Shown: in pieces, positions 1 to 5,429 of the stretch
How positions within the stretch are numbered: position 1 is the first letter of the stretch
Layout: the number at the start of each line of letters is the position of its first letter
Source: Lentisphaeria bacterium
GTDB taxonomy: Bacteria > Verrucomicrobiota > Lentisphaeria > Oligosphaerales > JAFGRS01
Direction: 5' to 3'
Assembly (NCBI GenBank): GCA_016935045.1
Contig: JAFGRS010000336.1
Coordinates: forward strand, 1 to 5,429
Length of the DNA stretch: 5,429 nucleotides
Notes under the pieces: generated by a model
Seen by the model: only the letters and a program-made list of their open reading frames with translations
The model's database searches: none
What the model was told of the DNA's origin: nothing
Program-made: the position numbers and the translations under genes

Positions 1-273
1 GTCCACCGGAACGCACCGGCACACGGACGGCAGAATGTCCACTCCCGCACCGTGCCGTCTGGGGCCGGCGGTCCGCCGCCGTACCCGCGTCCCTTCGGCA
101 TACCGCCGAGGACGGCGGGCCCCAGCACATCTCTTCCGGGCGTTCCGCTTGCGGGCACCCCGCGGTCCCCATGGTAAGCTCGGGTCCAGCGCAAGAATCG
201 GGGAACTCCACCCGGGCAGCCCCGGCAGGCAGCGCAGGGCCCCGGCGCATGGCCTCACGCACACCCCCGGGCA
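1..273. other. Region beyond the 3' end of the peptidase gene; no gene called
   Basis: This stretch follows the peptidase stop codon. All three minus-strand frames are open for most of it, and plus frame 1 is open from the edge to TAA at 175-177, but the sequence is so GC-rich that open frames are expected by chance. By hand count, the minus frame starting at ATG 274-272 has about 76, 73 and 73 per cent G+C at codon positions 1, 2 and 3. Plus frame 1 has about 74 per cent at position 2. Real coding in the neighbouring gene shows about 43 per cent at position 2 over its first 40 codons. Translations are Ala/Gly/Arg/Pro-rich with no recognisable domain. It could be intergenic spacer, the tail of a convergent gene, or the start of an unusual downstream gene. 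No tRNA, intrinsic terminator or promoter was recognised. Confidence 0.6.
61..123. repeat. GC-rich imperfect inverted repeat with an internal perfect hairpin
   Basis: Bases 61-83 can pair with 101-123 at 18 of 23 positions, beginning with six unbroken pairs (GGGGCC with GGCCCC) and leaving a 17-base loop. Alternatively the right arm alone folds as a perfect six-pair G/C stem (103-108 with 113-118) around a four-base loop (109-112). There is no T-run after the stem on either strand, so it is not a standard intrinsic terminator. It lies about 150 bases past the peptidase stop codon and could protect the 3' end of the transcript, but chance pairing in GC-rich DNA is a real alternative. Confidence 0.3.
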
Positions 274-3200
274 TCACGGCGCCTCCGTCAGTTCCTGCCC
301 GAATGCCTTCCCCTGCAATCCCCGCAGGATGGCGCTGCCGTCTTCGAGGGGAGTCAGGGTCGTAATCAGCTTGATGCCCTTGGCAGCCGGATCCAGGCGG
401 TCACCCTTGAGCGACAGGATGGCGTCCCGCCCGGGGGCGGACCCGCGGCCGTAGAGCAGCAGGGCGGCGCCATTGCACAGTTCGAGGGGGCCGTGGGCAT
501 CGATGCGTTTTCCCGCCGGTTCCAGTGCCAGCAGCAGATCGAAGGTCCCGTCCATTTCCGGAGGCAGAGCCAGGACACAGCTCGAGGCATTGCGGATGCG
601 GCTGCCGAGGACCGTGGCTTTCCAGTCCGCCACTCCCTGCAGGCTGCGCAGGGTGGTGTGCAGCACCAGATCGAGGCGGGCGCCGAACGCGGTGCCGGGA
701 GGTGCGAGGGCCTTGTTGCTCTTCAGGGCCAGGCGGACGAGCGGCATGTCGGAGGTGCCCCGGCAGCTGCCCGTGACGGTGAAGGGGATGATCACGTCCA
801 GCGCGATGGGAAGGTCGAGGTGGAATTCCCCGACGCCGGTGATTTTTCCACGGGCGTCGTGGAGGAGGTCGAAGCGCAGGATGTGTCCGCTCAGGGTCCC
901 CTCGTAGGGCCCGCTCACATCCCAGATGCCGAAGCCGTCGAGAGCCTGTTCGACTCCGACCGCAGCGCGGAAAACGCCCTCGGGCGCCACGGGCTGGGCG
1001 TCGCGGAATACGGCCGTGACGGCACGGTCGCCCAACATGACCAGGGTTGCGGTCGGGTCCGTGCCGGTGGCGTCCCCCTGCCAGTGGTCGAAGAAGAACC
1101 CCGGGGCCGGCGCCGCGGTGAGCTGCACGACGGTTCCCTCCTGGTAATGGCCCGCCTCCGGCAGCGGCACGGCGGTGATCGAACCCGCGCCCATGGGCAG
1201 GGCCGCCAGGGCGAGGCGGTAGCCGGCATCCTCGGCCACGACACCCCAGACCTGGATGTCGTCGAGGTTCCAACCCGAGAATGTCCAGCTCTCGTCCGTC
1301 GGCCCCATGCCCCAGCGCACCTGGACGCTGCCGCAGCCGTCGGCATGGGCGGCGAGGTCGATGGTTACGGGCGTCCAGGCATTGTCGGTGATCTGGGTGG
1401 GGTTCTCCCACACGGTGTGCCAGGTGAGGCCATCGCAGGAGATGTCCACCGTGGCGTGATCATACTCGGGGCTTTCGACGTTGAGCCACCTCTGGAAGCG
1501 CAGCTCCGTGTCGGTGAGGATCGAGCAATCGATGGGGCCGGTCACGAGATAACGGACCGTCATGTTGTTCGCATAGTCCCCCAGGAGATTGTAGCCGAAG
1601 ACATTCTGTCCGGTGAAGGCGGCGGCGGGATCGGGATTGCCGTAGGCCCCGCCCTGACCGAGGGGGATGCCGAAGCTCCAGCCCTGCCCCCGGGTCCAGC
1701 CGGGATCCGTGTCGAGGGCCCAGCTGTAGACGAGTTCCGGTCCTCGCGGGGTGGCGGCGCAGACGGTCGTGTTGGCGTCGCGGTTGCCCAGTGCATCCTC
1801 GGCGCGCACGGCGTAGTAATAGGGGATGCCGTTGCTGACGGCGGCGTCCTCGAAGGTCTGCGCCTGGGTCGTCGCCAGGGGCATATCGTAGTCCAGGGCC
1901 GCCATGCTGCCGGCGCGGAACAGGTAGTAGGTCACGGGCAGGGAGGCGTCGGTTGCGGCTGCCCAGCTCAGCACGACGCGGTTGTCGCCCGGCCGCGCGC
2001 TCTGGAGGCCCGCGAAGACGGGGGGTTGGACGTCGATGGTGAAGGTATAGGGGATGGCGGGGGCTCCGTCGGGCAGCGCGACCGACTGGCTGCCCGCGGT
2101 CACGGTCAGGTAGTATGTGACGACGGTCCCGGCAGCCTGCCCCGGGATGGCGGCCTGGTAGCTGCCGCCGGGACCGGCGGCCATGGGCACGGCCGTATAC
2201 GCCGCGGTCCCCGGGCGCCAGTAGAGCACGGCGGCCACGGCCTCCTCGGACTGAACCGCCACCGTGATGGGGTAGGGCCCTGCCGTGTCCGCGGTGTTGG
2301 TTTGCGGCGCATGCGCCACCTGGATGCCCACCCGGAACTCATGGAGCGCCGCGGGGGCGTTGGCGGGGGCCGTGATCCGGCGGCCCGGAACGTCCACCGC
2401 CTCGATGTAGTACTGCACCGTCGTGCCATAGGGCCGGCCAGGGATGGCGCCCGTGTAGGGCACCCCCTTGGTGGGAAGCATGTCCACCTCCGAGAAGGGC
2501 TCGCCGGGGTCGGTGCGCCAGCGGAGGGTCACCCGATCGATGGCGGCCTGGGAGGTGACGTTCGCCTGCACCACGTAGGGTCCGGTGCTGTCGCTGGTGT
2601 CCGCCAACGGCGTGTGGTCGATGGTCAACGGGGTCCCCATGAGCCGGACGGTGGGGTCTCCGAAGACATGGTAGATGGTGAAGTAGTATTCTCCGGAGGC
2701 GGGATACGAGGCCGCGATCCGCCTCAGGGCGTCGTCGAGGGCTTCGCCGACGGTCCCTCCTTCGTTGGCGGCCAGCCATTCGAACTCGTAGCGTTCGAGG
2801 TAGTCGTCCTCGGTCCAGTAGGTGCTCTCGCTGGCGCCGACGTAGGCCACGGCCCGGGCGGTGGTTTCCAGCCAGGCTTCGGCGAAGCAGTCCGCCAGCT
2901 CGAAACGTCCGGTGAGGCAGCAATGGCCGAAGACGATGGGTGCGTCGAGGTGGTTGATCAGTGCGGTCAGGCTCGAGGTGTCGTAGTCGTAGCGCAGCCA
3001 GCCGTTCTCGTAGCCATGGCCGGAGTAGAGGACCCCGTCGGTGCCCGCGTTGATGTGGGCATTCAGCTCGGCTTCGCTGCCGTTGTAGCGGTAGAAGAGT
3101 TCATTGTGGTAGATGGCCGGGTCGATGTACTGGCTGATGACGTAGTTGTGGGTGCCCTCCGCGATGTTGTTCTCCGCGGCGTTCGATCCGCCCGAGATCC

Positions 3201-5429
3201 AGGTCAGGTCCCGATGCCGCGGCTGGGTGGCAAAGGCCTCGAGTTTGGCCACGTATGCCTGCAGCTCGGCGTCCGAGTCGAGCGAGACGCGGCCGATGGA
3301 GACGTCCTTCCCGAGGTAGGTGTCGAAGGTCTCCCCCGGGTCGAGCAGGGCATAGGGAAGGTCGGAAGCGGCCGTCACGCCATCCGCGTAGTTGCTGAAG
3401 GTCGGCACGCTGTCCGTGTCCCCCAGGATGACGACGAAACGGGGGCTGGTGGCGGCGTAGGCGGCGCGCACCTGGTCCCGGACCGCGGTGGCGGGGGGGG
3501 AACCCGTCAGCCGGACTTCCGTGATCACGTATCCCTCGGCCTCCTTGACGGCGCGGTATTGGGCATAGGCGGCGTCGTGGAGGGCATGGTGTACCACCAC
3601 CATCCCGGTTCCCCCGCCGGCCTTCTTTTCGAGGGCCGCGTCCAGCCGCACCGGGCTGCCCTCGGCGACCACGACGCCGGTGAAGGTCCGCGGCGTGTAC
3701 CCCGGGGCCGCGATGGTCAGATCGTAGGTCCCGGGGCGCAGCAGGCGATAGTAATCCCCCAGGTCGGCATCGCTGTAGACGAGGGTGGCACGCCCGGCAA
3801 CGCCGATGGCGGCGTAGAGGGGGGCGCCGGTCTCCTGGTCGGTAACCCTCCCCCGTACGCCCGCCTGAGCGCAGCGCAGATAGGCCAGGAGCGCGTCCCG
3901 GTTGTCGGCCCACAACTGCGGCAACTGGGAGGCCGCGGGACGGTCCTGTGCGGAGATTTCGAGTGTCAGCTCCATGCACCCGAGGTAGCGGTAACCCCAG
4001 TCCTGCAGGCCGCCGTCGACCGCATACCATGCCGCTCCGTTGGTGATGCCGTTGGCGAACTCGGTGCTGTTCCACATGGGAGGATTGGCGCTGGCGTAGG
4101 TCTCCGCGAGCCAGACGAATTCGTAGTGGTCGGGGGAGGGCGAATAGACGCTTCCCATGCCGTCGTTGTCGTAGGGGTAGTTGGCGACGAGGGCCCCGGC
4201 GTGCAGGACCGCGGAGAGGGTGAAGCTGTGGGCCGCGGACCATTCCATGATCGCCGTCGTCTCGGGCGGGCGGCCGGTCAGGTCCATGGCCGGACCGGCG
4301 AAAACCGTGCCGATGGACTGGGCGGAACCCTCGGGGAAACTCCGGTTCAGGTCGTACCCCGACGCATTGGCGCGCGTAGCCGCGACGAAACCGTCCGGGT
4401 TCATCACCGGCAACACCCAGATCTCGGTCTCGTCCACCAGGGCCCGGATCGCTCCATCCCCGGCGTAGCCGCTCAGCAGATGGTCGATCAGCCGCAGGCA
4501 CAGCTCTGTCCCCGCCACCTCGTCGCCGTGGATCGTGCCCACGATGCGGACTTCGGGTTCCTCCTCCTCGATGTCCGGTGCATCCGTGATCTTCATGGCC
4601 CAGAGCGCACGGCCCTGAACGCTGGTCCCGACCTGTTCCTTCCGACACAGCTCCGGGTAGTCCGCGGCATACTGGTCCAGCAGCGCCGTGACCTCGGTGA
4701 AGCTGTGGTAGCCCGTCAGTTCCTTGCCGCTTGCCGTCTTCCTCGAGTCGTCGCCCGGGTACTGCTCGCCCAGGAGCGTGACGTCCCAACCCGCGGCCGT
4801 CAGGGCGGCCTCCTCCTCGAGGGACGCATAGACCACCGCCCCGCCCCGCAGCACCGTCTTGATGTCCAGCGCCAGCGCCTGCAGCGCTTCCAGGTCCCGG
4901 GCCCCACCGAGGGAGACACGGAGCACGCGGACGGGACCGGGACGCGGCCCCGCGGCCGCGGGCAGGGTCCCTCCCTCGGTCCACACCCGGATCGAAACCG
5001 CCTCCGCGTAGCGCAGCAGGCGTTGGGCCGGATCGTACTCGAACGCGCCCACGGACAGGCGCACGAAGCGTTGCCCACGCACCGTGTACACCTGCCTGGC
5101 GAGTTCCGGCTCGAAGACCGCCTTGCGGACCCCTGCGGCAGCATACCAGTCGCGGTCCACCGCAAACCGCCGGCCGGCCAGGGCACCCGGTTTCTTCACC
5201 ACCGGCTCCTGAACCGGAACCACGTGGAAGGGCACCCGCACCTCCCGCACCGCCGATACCTCGACCTCTACCCGCACTTCACCCGAAGGGGCAACGGGCA
5301 CATCCTCGATCAGCAGCGGAAGATCGGGCCGCCCAACCACCGCAGAGTGACCCGTCCCCTTGAGCAGGACCTCCGTCCACATGCCCCCCGACGCACCCTC
5401 GTCCGCAACCCCGAAGACCGGCCGGGGCA
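274..5429 (-). CDS. Multidomain exported double peptidase: C25 prodomain, M14 carboxypeptidase, C25 gingipain-like peptidase (5' incomplete)
   Basis: The frame ends at TGA (276-274) and is open through the right edge, giving at least 1,717 residues. Residues here are numbered from the Met at 5382-5380. That Met is probably internal: the frame continues 15 codons upstream, nothing like a signal peptide follows it, and no Shine-Dalgarno sits at proper spacing. Domain order: C25-type prodomain (about 1-150) and linker (151-217); M14 carboxypeptidase (218-505); transthyretin-like (507-586); C25 peptidase (592-914); two Ig-like repeats (919-1118); Fn3-like (1118-1213); MAM/jelly-roll-like (1216-1382); InlB-type repeat (1387-1460); unassigned duplicated tail (1468-1702). 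Zinc ligands H285, E288 and H394, the M14 catalytic E475, and the C25 pair H789/C822 are all present, so both enzymes look active. Expected role is extracellular or cell-surface cleavage and trimming of proteins. Codon position 2 is clearly AT-richer than the rest (17 of the first 40 codons have G/C there), supporting real coding. Substrate and export route are unknown. Confidence 0.95.
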   Translation of the reverse strand, partial: PRPVFGVADEGASGGMWTEVLLKGTGHSAVVGRPDLPLLIEDVPVAPSGEVRVEVEVSAVREVRVPFHVVPVQEPVVKKPGALAGRRFAVDRDWYAAAGVRKAVFEPELARQVYTVRGQRFVRLSVGAFEYDPAQRLLRYAEAVSIRVWTEGGTLPAAAGPRPGPVRVLRVSLGGARDLEALQALALDIKTVLRGGAVVYASLEEEAALTAAGWDVTLLGEQYPGDDSRKTASGKELTGYHSFTEVTALLDQYAADYPELCRKEQVGTSVQGRALWAMKITDAPDIEEEEPEVRIVGTIHGDEVAGTELCLRLIDHLLSGYAGDGAIRALVDETEIWVLPVMNPDGFVAATRANASGYDLNRSFPEGSAQSIGTVFAGPAMDLTGRPPETTAIMEWSAAHSFTLSAVLHAGALVANYPYDNDGMGSVYSPSPDHYEFVWLAETYASANPPMWNSTEFANGITNGAAWYAVDGGLQDWGYRYLGCMELTLEISAQDRPAASQLPQLWADNRDALLAYLRCAQAGVRGRVTDQETGAPLYAAIGVAGRATLVYSDADLGDYYRLLRPGTYDLTIAAPGYTPRTFTGVVVAEGSPVRLDAALEKKAGGGTGMVVVHHALHDAAYAQYRAVKEAEGYVITEVRLTGSPPATAVRDQVRAAYAATSPRFVVILGDTDSVPTFSNYADGVTAASDLPYALLDPGETFDTYLGKDVSIGRVSLDSDAELQAYVAKLEAFATQPRHRDLTWISGGSNAAENNIAEGTHNYVISQYIDPAIYHNELFYRYNGSEAELNAHINAGTDGVLYSGHGYENGWLRYDYDTSSLTALINHLDAPIVFGHCCLTGRFELADCFAEAWLETTARAVAYVGASESTYWTEDDYLERYEFEWLAANEGGTVGEALDDALRRIAASYPASGEYYFTIYHVFGDPTVRLMGTPLTIDHTPLADTSDSTGPYVVQANVTSQAAIDRVTLRWRTDPGEPFSEVDMLPTKGVPYTGAIPGRPYGTTVQYYIEAVDVPGRRITAPANAPAALHEFRVGIQVAHAPQTNTADTAGPYPITVAVQSEEAVAAVLYWRPGTAAYTAVPMAAGPGGSYQAAIPGQAAGTVVTYYLTVTAGSQSVALPDGAPAIPYTFTIDVQPPVFAGLQSARPGDNRVVLSWAAATDASLPVTYYLFRAGSMAALDYDMPLATTQAQTFEDAAVSNGIPYYYAVRAEDALGNRDANTTVCAATPRGPELVYSWALDTDPGWTRGQGWSFGIPLGQGGAYGNPDPAAAFTGQNVFGYNLLGDYANNMTVRYLVTGPIDCSILTDTELRFQRWLNVESPEYDHATVDISCDGLTWHTVWENPTQITDNAWTPVTIDLAAHADGCGSVQVRWGMGPTDESWTFSGWNLDDIQVWGVVAEDAGYRLALAALPMGAGSITAVPLPEAGHYQEGTVVQLTAAPAPGFFFDHWQGDATGTDPTATLVMLGDRAVTAVFRDAQPVAPEGVFRAAVGVEQALDGFGIWDVSGPYEGTLSGHILRFDLLHDARGKITGVGEFHLDLPIALDVIIPFTVTGSCRGTSDMPLVRLALKSNKALAPPGTAFGARLDLVLHTTLRSLQGVADWKATVLGSRIRNASSCVLALPPEMDGTFDLLLALEPAGKRIDAHGPLELCNGAALLLYGRGSAPGRDAILSLKGDRLDPAAKGIKLITTLTPLEDGSAILRGLQGKAFGQELTEAP
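277..981 (-). other. Unassigned C-terminal region with probable internal duplication
   Basis: Residues 1468-1702 match no family I recognise. The segment is rich in short alternating hydrophobic strands and looks all-beta. Two halves appear related: about 1499-1595 and about 1611-1698. Both begin with F-D-L-L (1503-1506, 1614-1617), continue with G-K (1512-1513, 1624-1625), then a Gly-containing strand ending in L-A-L-K or L-S-L-K (1551-1554, 1656-1659), then L-x-T-T-L or a close variant (1574-1578, 1672-1676), and finish with L-Q-G near 1581-1583 and 1689-1691. The end of the protein ('GKAFGQELTEAP') has no transmembrane helix, basic tail or known sorting motif, so this is unlikely to be a standard anchor. 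It may be a binding or outer-surface retention domain; function unknown. Confidence 0.55.
1003..1224 (-). other. InlB-type divergent bacterial repeat domain
   Basis: Residues 1387-1460 carry the pattern of the divergent InlB B-repeat: 'GAGSITAVPLPEAGHYQEGT' (1398-1417), then 'VVQLTAAPAPGFFFDHWQGD' (1418-1437), closing with 'DRAVTAVF' (1452-1459). The Y-x-x-G-T, L-T-A-x-P, F-x-x-W-x-G-D and V-T-A-x-F elements are the usual signature. It is a small beta module common in large surface or secreted bacterial proteins, generally as a stalk or adhesive unit. A single copy is present here. Confidence 0.82.
1237..2031 (-). other. Fibronectin type III-like domain followed by MAM/jelly-roll-like domain
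   Basis: Residues 1118-1213 look like a fibronectin type III domain, with 'RVVLSWAAATD' (1135-1145) and 'GIPYYYAVRAEDALGN' (1185-1200) as the characteristic strands. Residues 1216-1382 resemble the MAM or concanavalin-like jelly-roll domains attached to secreted bacterial peptidases. They have a Trp- and Gly-rich opening (1221-1263), a central 'YDHATVDISCDGLTW' (1307-1321) and a closing 'SGWNLDDIQVWG' (1369-1380), which is the most recognisable motif. Such modules usually bind carbohydrate or protein surfaces or space the catalytic part from the cell. Binding partners cannot be read from sequence. The Fn3 call is the firmer of the two. Confidence 0.65.
2029..2628 (-). repeat. Two tandem Ig-like repeats in the peptidase protein
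   Basis: Residues 919-1019 and 1020-1118 are two copies of one beta-sandwich module. Shared anchors fall at matching spacing: H923/H1024, G-P-Y at 934-936 and 1035-1037 (11 residues after the His in both), L-x-W-R or L-Y-W-R (952-955 and 1053-1056), I-P-G at 980-982 and 1079-1081, and the Tyr pair at 991-992 and 1090-1091. The similarity is clear in protein but not in DNA, so the duplication is old. Modules like this often follow the catalytic domain in secreted bacterial peptidases; the gingipain family itself carries an Ig-like domain right after the catalytic core, which the first copy probably represents. Likely roles are stabilising the C25 domain and acting as a spacer. Confidence 0.75.
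2641..3609 (-). other. C25 gingipain-like cysteine peptidase domain
   Basis: Residues 592-914 match the gingipain catalytic fold. An opening strand 'MVVVHHAL' (594-601) is followed by 'RFVVILGDTDSVP' (648-660), 'SDLPYALL' (673-680) and 'SIGRVS' (695-700). The catalytic His is H789 in 'YSGHGYENGW' (786-795) and the nucleophile is C822 in 'FGHCCLTGRFELADCFAEAWL' (818-838), where C-F-A-E-A also occurs in P. gingivalis RgpB. The domain closes with 'FGDPTVRL' (907-914), typical for this family. C25 enzymes are caspase-fold endopeptidases; the studied gingipains cut after Arg or Lys, but distant members have unknown specificity, so none is assigned here. An adjacent cysteine (C821) precedes the nucleophile. 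A run of eight C residues in the coding strand falls near the domain start (3493-3500). Confidence 0.9.
3625..3864 (-). other. Transthyretin-like (carboxypeptidase regulatory-like) domain
   Basis: Residues 507-586 follow the M14 domain directly. They run from 'GVRGRVTDQETGAPL' (508-522) through 'LLRPGTYDLTIAAPGY' (547-562) to 'VRLDAAL' (578-584), the classic seven-strand beta pattern of the carboxypeptidase regulatory-like fold. N/E carboxypeptidases nearly always carry this domain immediately after the catalytic domain, where it is thought to help folding or surface contacts. Its presence supports the subfamily call for the M14 unit and shows the whole M14-TTR cassette was kept together within the fusion. 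It is followed by a short Gly-rich linker (588-592) that leads into the cysteine peptidase. Confidence 0.88.
3868..4731 (-). other. M14 zinc carboxypeptidase domain, N/E (CPD-like) subfamily
   Basis: Residues 218-505 form a complete M14 metallocarboxypeptidase domain. The zinc site is HGDE (H285 and E288) plus H394 in 'AVLHAGALVANYPYDN' (391-406). N345-R346 in 'YDLNRSFP' match the pair that binds the substrate's C-terminal carboxylate. Y464 in 'LQDWGY' matches the mobile active-site tyrosine. E475 in 'MELTLEIS' matches the catalytic glutamate. The motifs 'NPDGF' (328-332), 'NYPYDN' and 'QDW' are hallmarks of the regulatory N/E carboxypeptidases (CPD, CPE, CPN, CPM) rather than the digestive A/B type. 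In that subfamily D405 and Q460 equivalents favour C-terminal Arg or Lys, so basic specificity is a reasonable inference. The domain is full length and no key residue is missing. Confidence 0.92.
4932..5429 (-). other. N-terminal gingipain-type (C25) prodomain, incomplete
   Basis: This is the upstream open frame plus roughly residues 1-150 of the large protein. It shows the usual pattern of C25 propeptides: a 'GRPDLPLL' strand (17-24), a segment rich in alternating valines (36-56), then 'VRGQRFVRLSVGAFEYDPAQ' (101-120), which resembles the conserved stretch before the propeptide ends. In gingipains this domain keeps the enzyme latent and helps it fold. Here it is followed not by the C25 catalytic domain but by the M14 domain. 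The start of the prodomain and any signal peptide lie beyond the right edge. Assignment is by remembered family pattern, not by a profile search. Confidence 0.7.

Noticed and set aside
1..177. Tail of a convergent plus-strand gene ending at TAA 175-177
   Set aside because: Frame 1 is open from the edge, but codon position 2 is about 74 per cent G+C and the Pro/Gly-rich translation has no recognisable motif, so it cannot be told from chance.
211..273. Direct repeat CCCGGGCA at 211-218 and 266-273
   Set aside because: An eight-base repeat is too short to mean anything in sequence this rich in G and C.
277..400. A possible type IX secretion, PEP-CTERM or LPXTG sorting signal at the protein's C-terminus
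   Set aside because: The last residues contain no LPXTG or PEP motif, no hydrophobic helix followed by basic residues, and no recognisable T9SS C-terminal domain pattern.
35..454. Plus-strand open frame of 139 codons at the left end
   Set aside because: Its last 180 bases run antisense through the solid 3' end of the peptidase gene, the translation is Arg/Pro/Ala-rich with no domain, and open frames are expected in DNA this GC-rich.
401..1411. Alternative minus-strand frame of 336 codons
   Set aside because: It overlaps recognisable domains (jelly-roll-like, InlB repeat) in the main frame and its own translation is low-complexity Arg/Gly/Pro/His-rich.
3101..4984. Long alternative minus-strand frame of 627 codons
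   Set aside because: It lies wholly inside the peptidase gene in another frame, with Arg/Gly/Pro-rich composition typical of a shifted high-GC frame, while the main frame carries intact M14 and C25 motifs.

Overview
The window is almost entirely one very large gene on the minus strand, with its 3' end at 274 and its reading frame still open at the right edge (5429). At least 1,717 codons are present and the true start lies outside the window. The encoded protein is a modular, probably exported, double peptidase. Its order is: gingipain-type (C25) prodomain, M14 zinc carboxypeptidase of the N/E (carboxypeptidase D-like) type, transthyretin-like domain, C25 gingipain-like cysteine endopeptidase, two tandem Ig-like repeats, a fibronectin type III-like domain, a MAM/jelly-roll-like domain, an InlB-type bacterial repeat, and an unassigned C-terminal region that looks internally duplicated. 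Both peptidase domains keep the residues expected for catalysis.

The logical reading is a two-step protein-degrading or processing machine on one chain. A gingipain-like endopeptidase cuts internally. If it resembles Arg/Lys gingipains, it leaves basic C-termini that an N/E-type carboxypeptidase is suited to trim. The non-catalytic modules downstream resemble those used by secreted bacterial enzymes for spacing, adhesion or substrate binding. No sorting tail (T9SS, PEP-CTERM, LPXTG) is visible at the C-terminus, and any signal peptide is off-window. The specificity match is inference.

The left 273 bases hold no gene I can call. Several frames are open there, but the base composition lacks the codon-position bias seen in the large gene. 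Two things stand out: a possible translationally coupled start overlapping the stop codon (TGATG with GGAGG seven bases upstream), and a GC-rich inverted-repeat segment at 61-123.

The organism cannot be named from this. High GC, GC-rich codons and a large mosaic exoenzyme with C25, InlB-repeat and Fn3/Ig modules suggest a high-GC, probably Gram-negative, environmental bacterium of an uncultured lineage (for example PVC- or FCB-related). That assignment is weak. No RNA genes, CRISPR arrays, insertion sequences or convincing promoters were seen.
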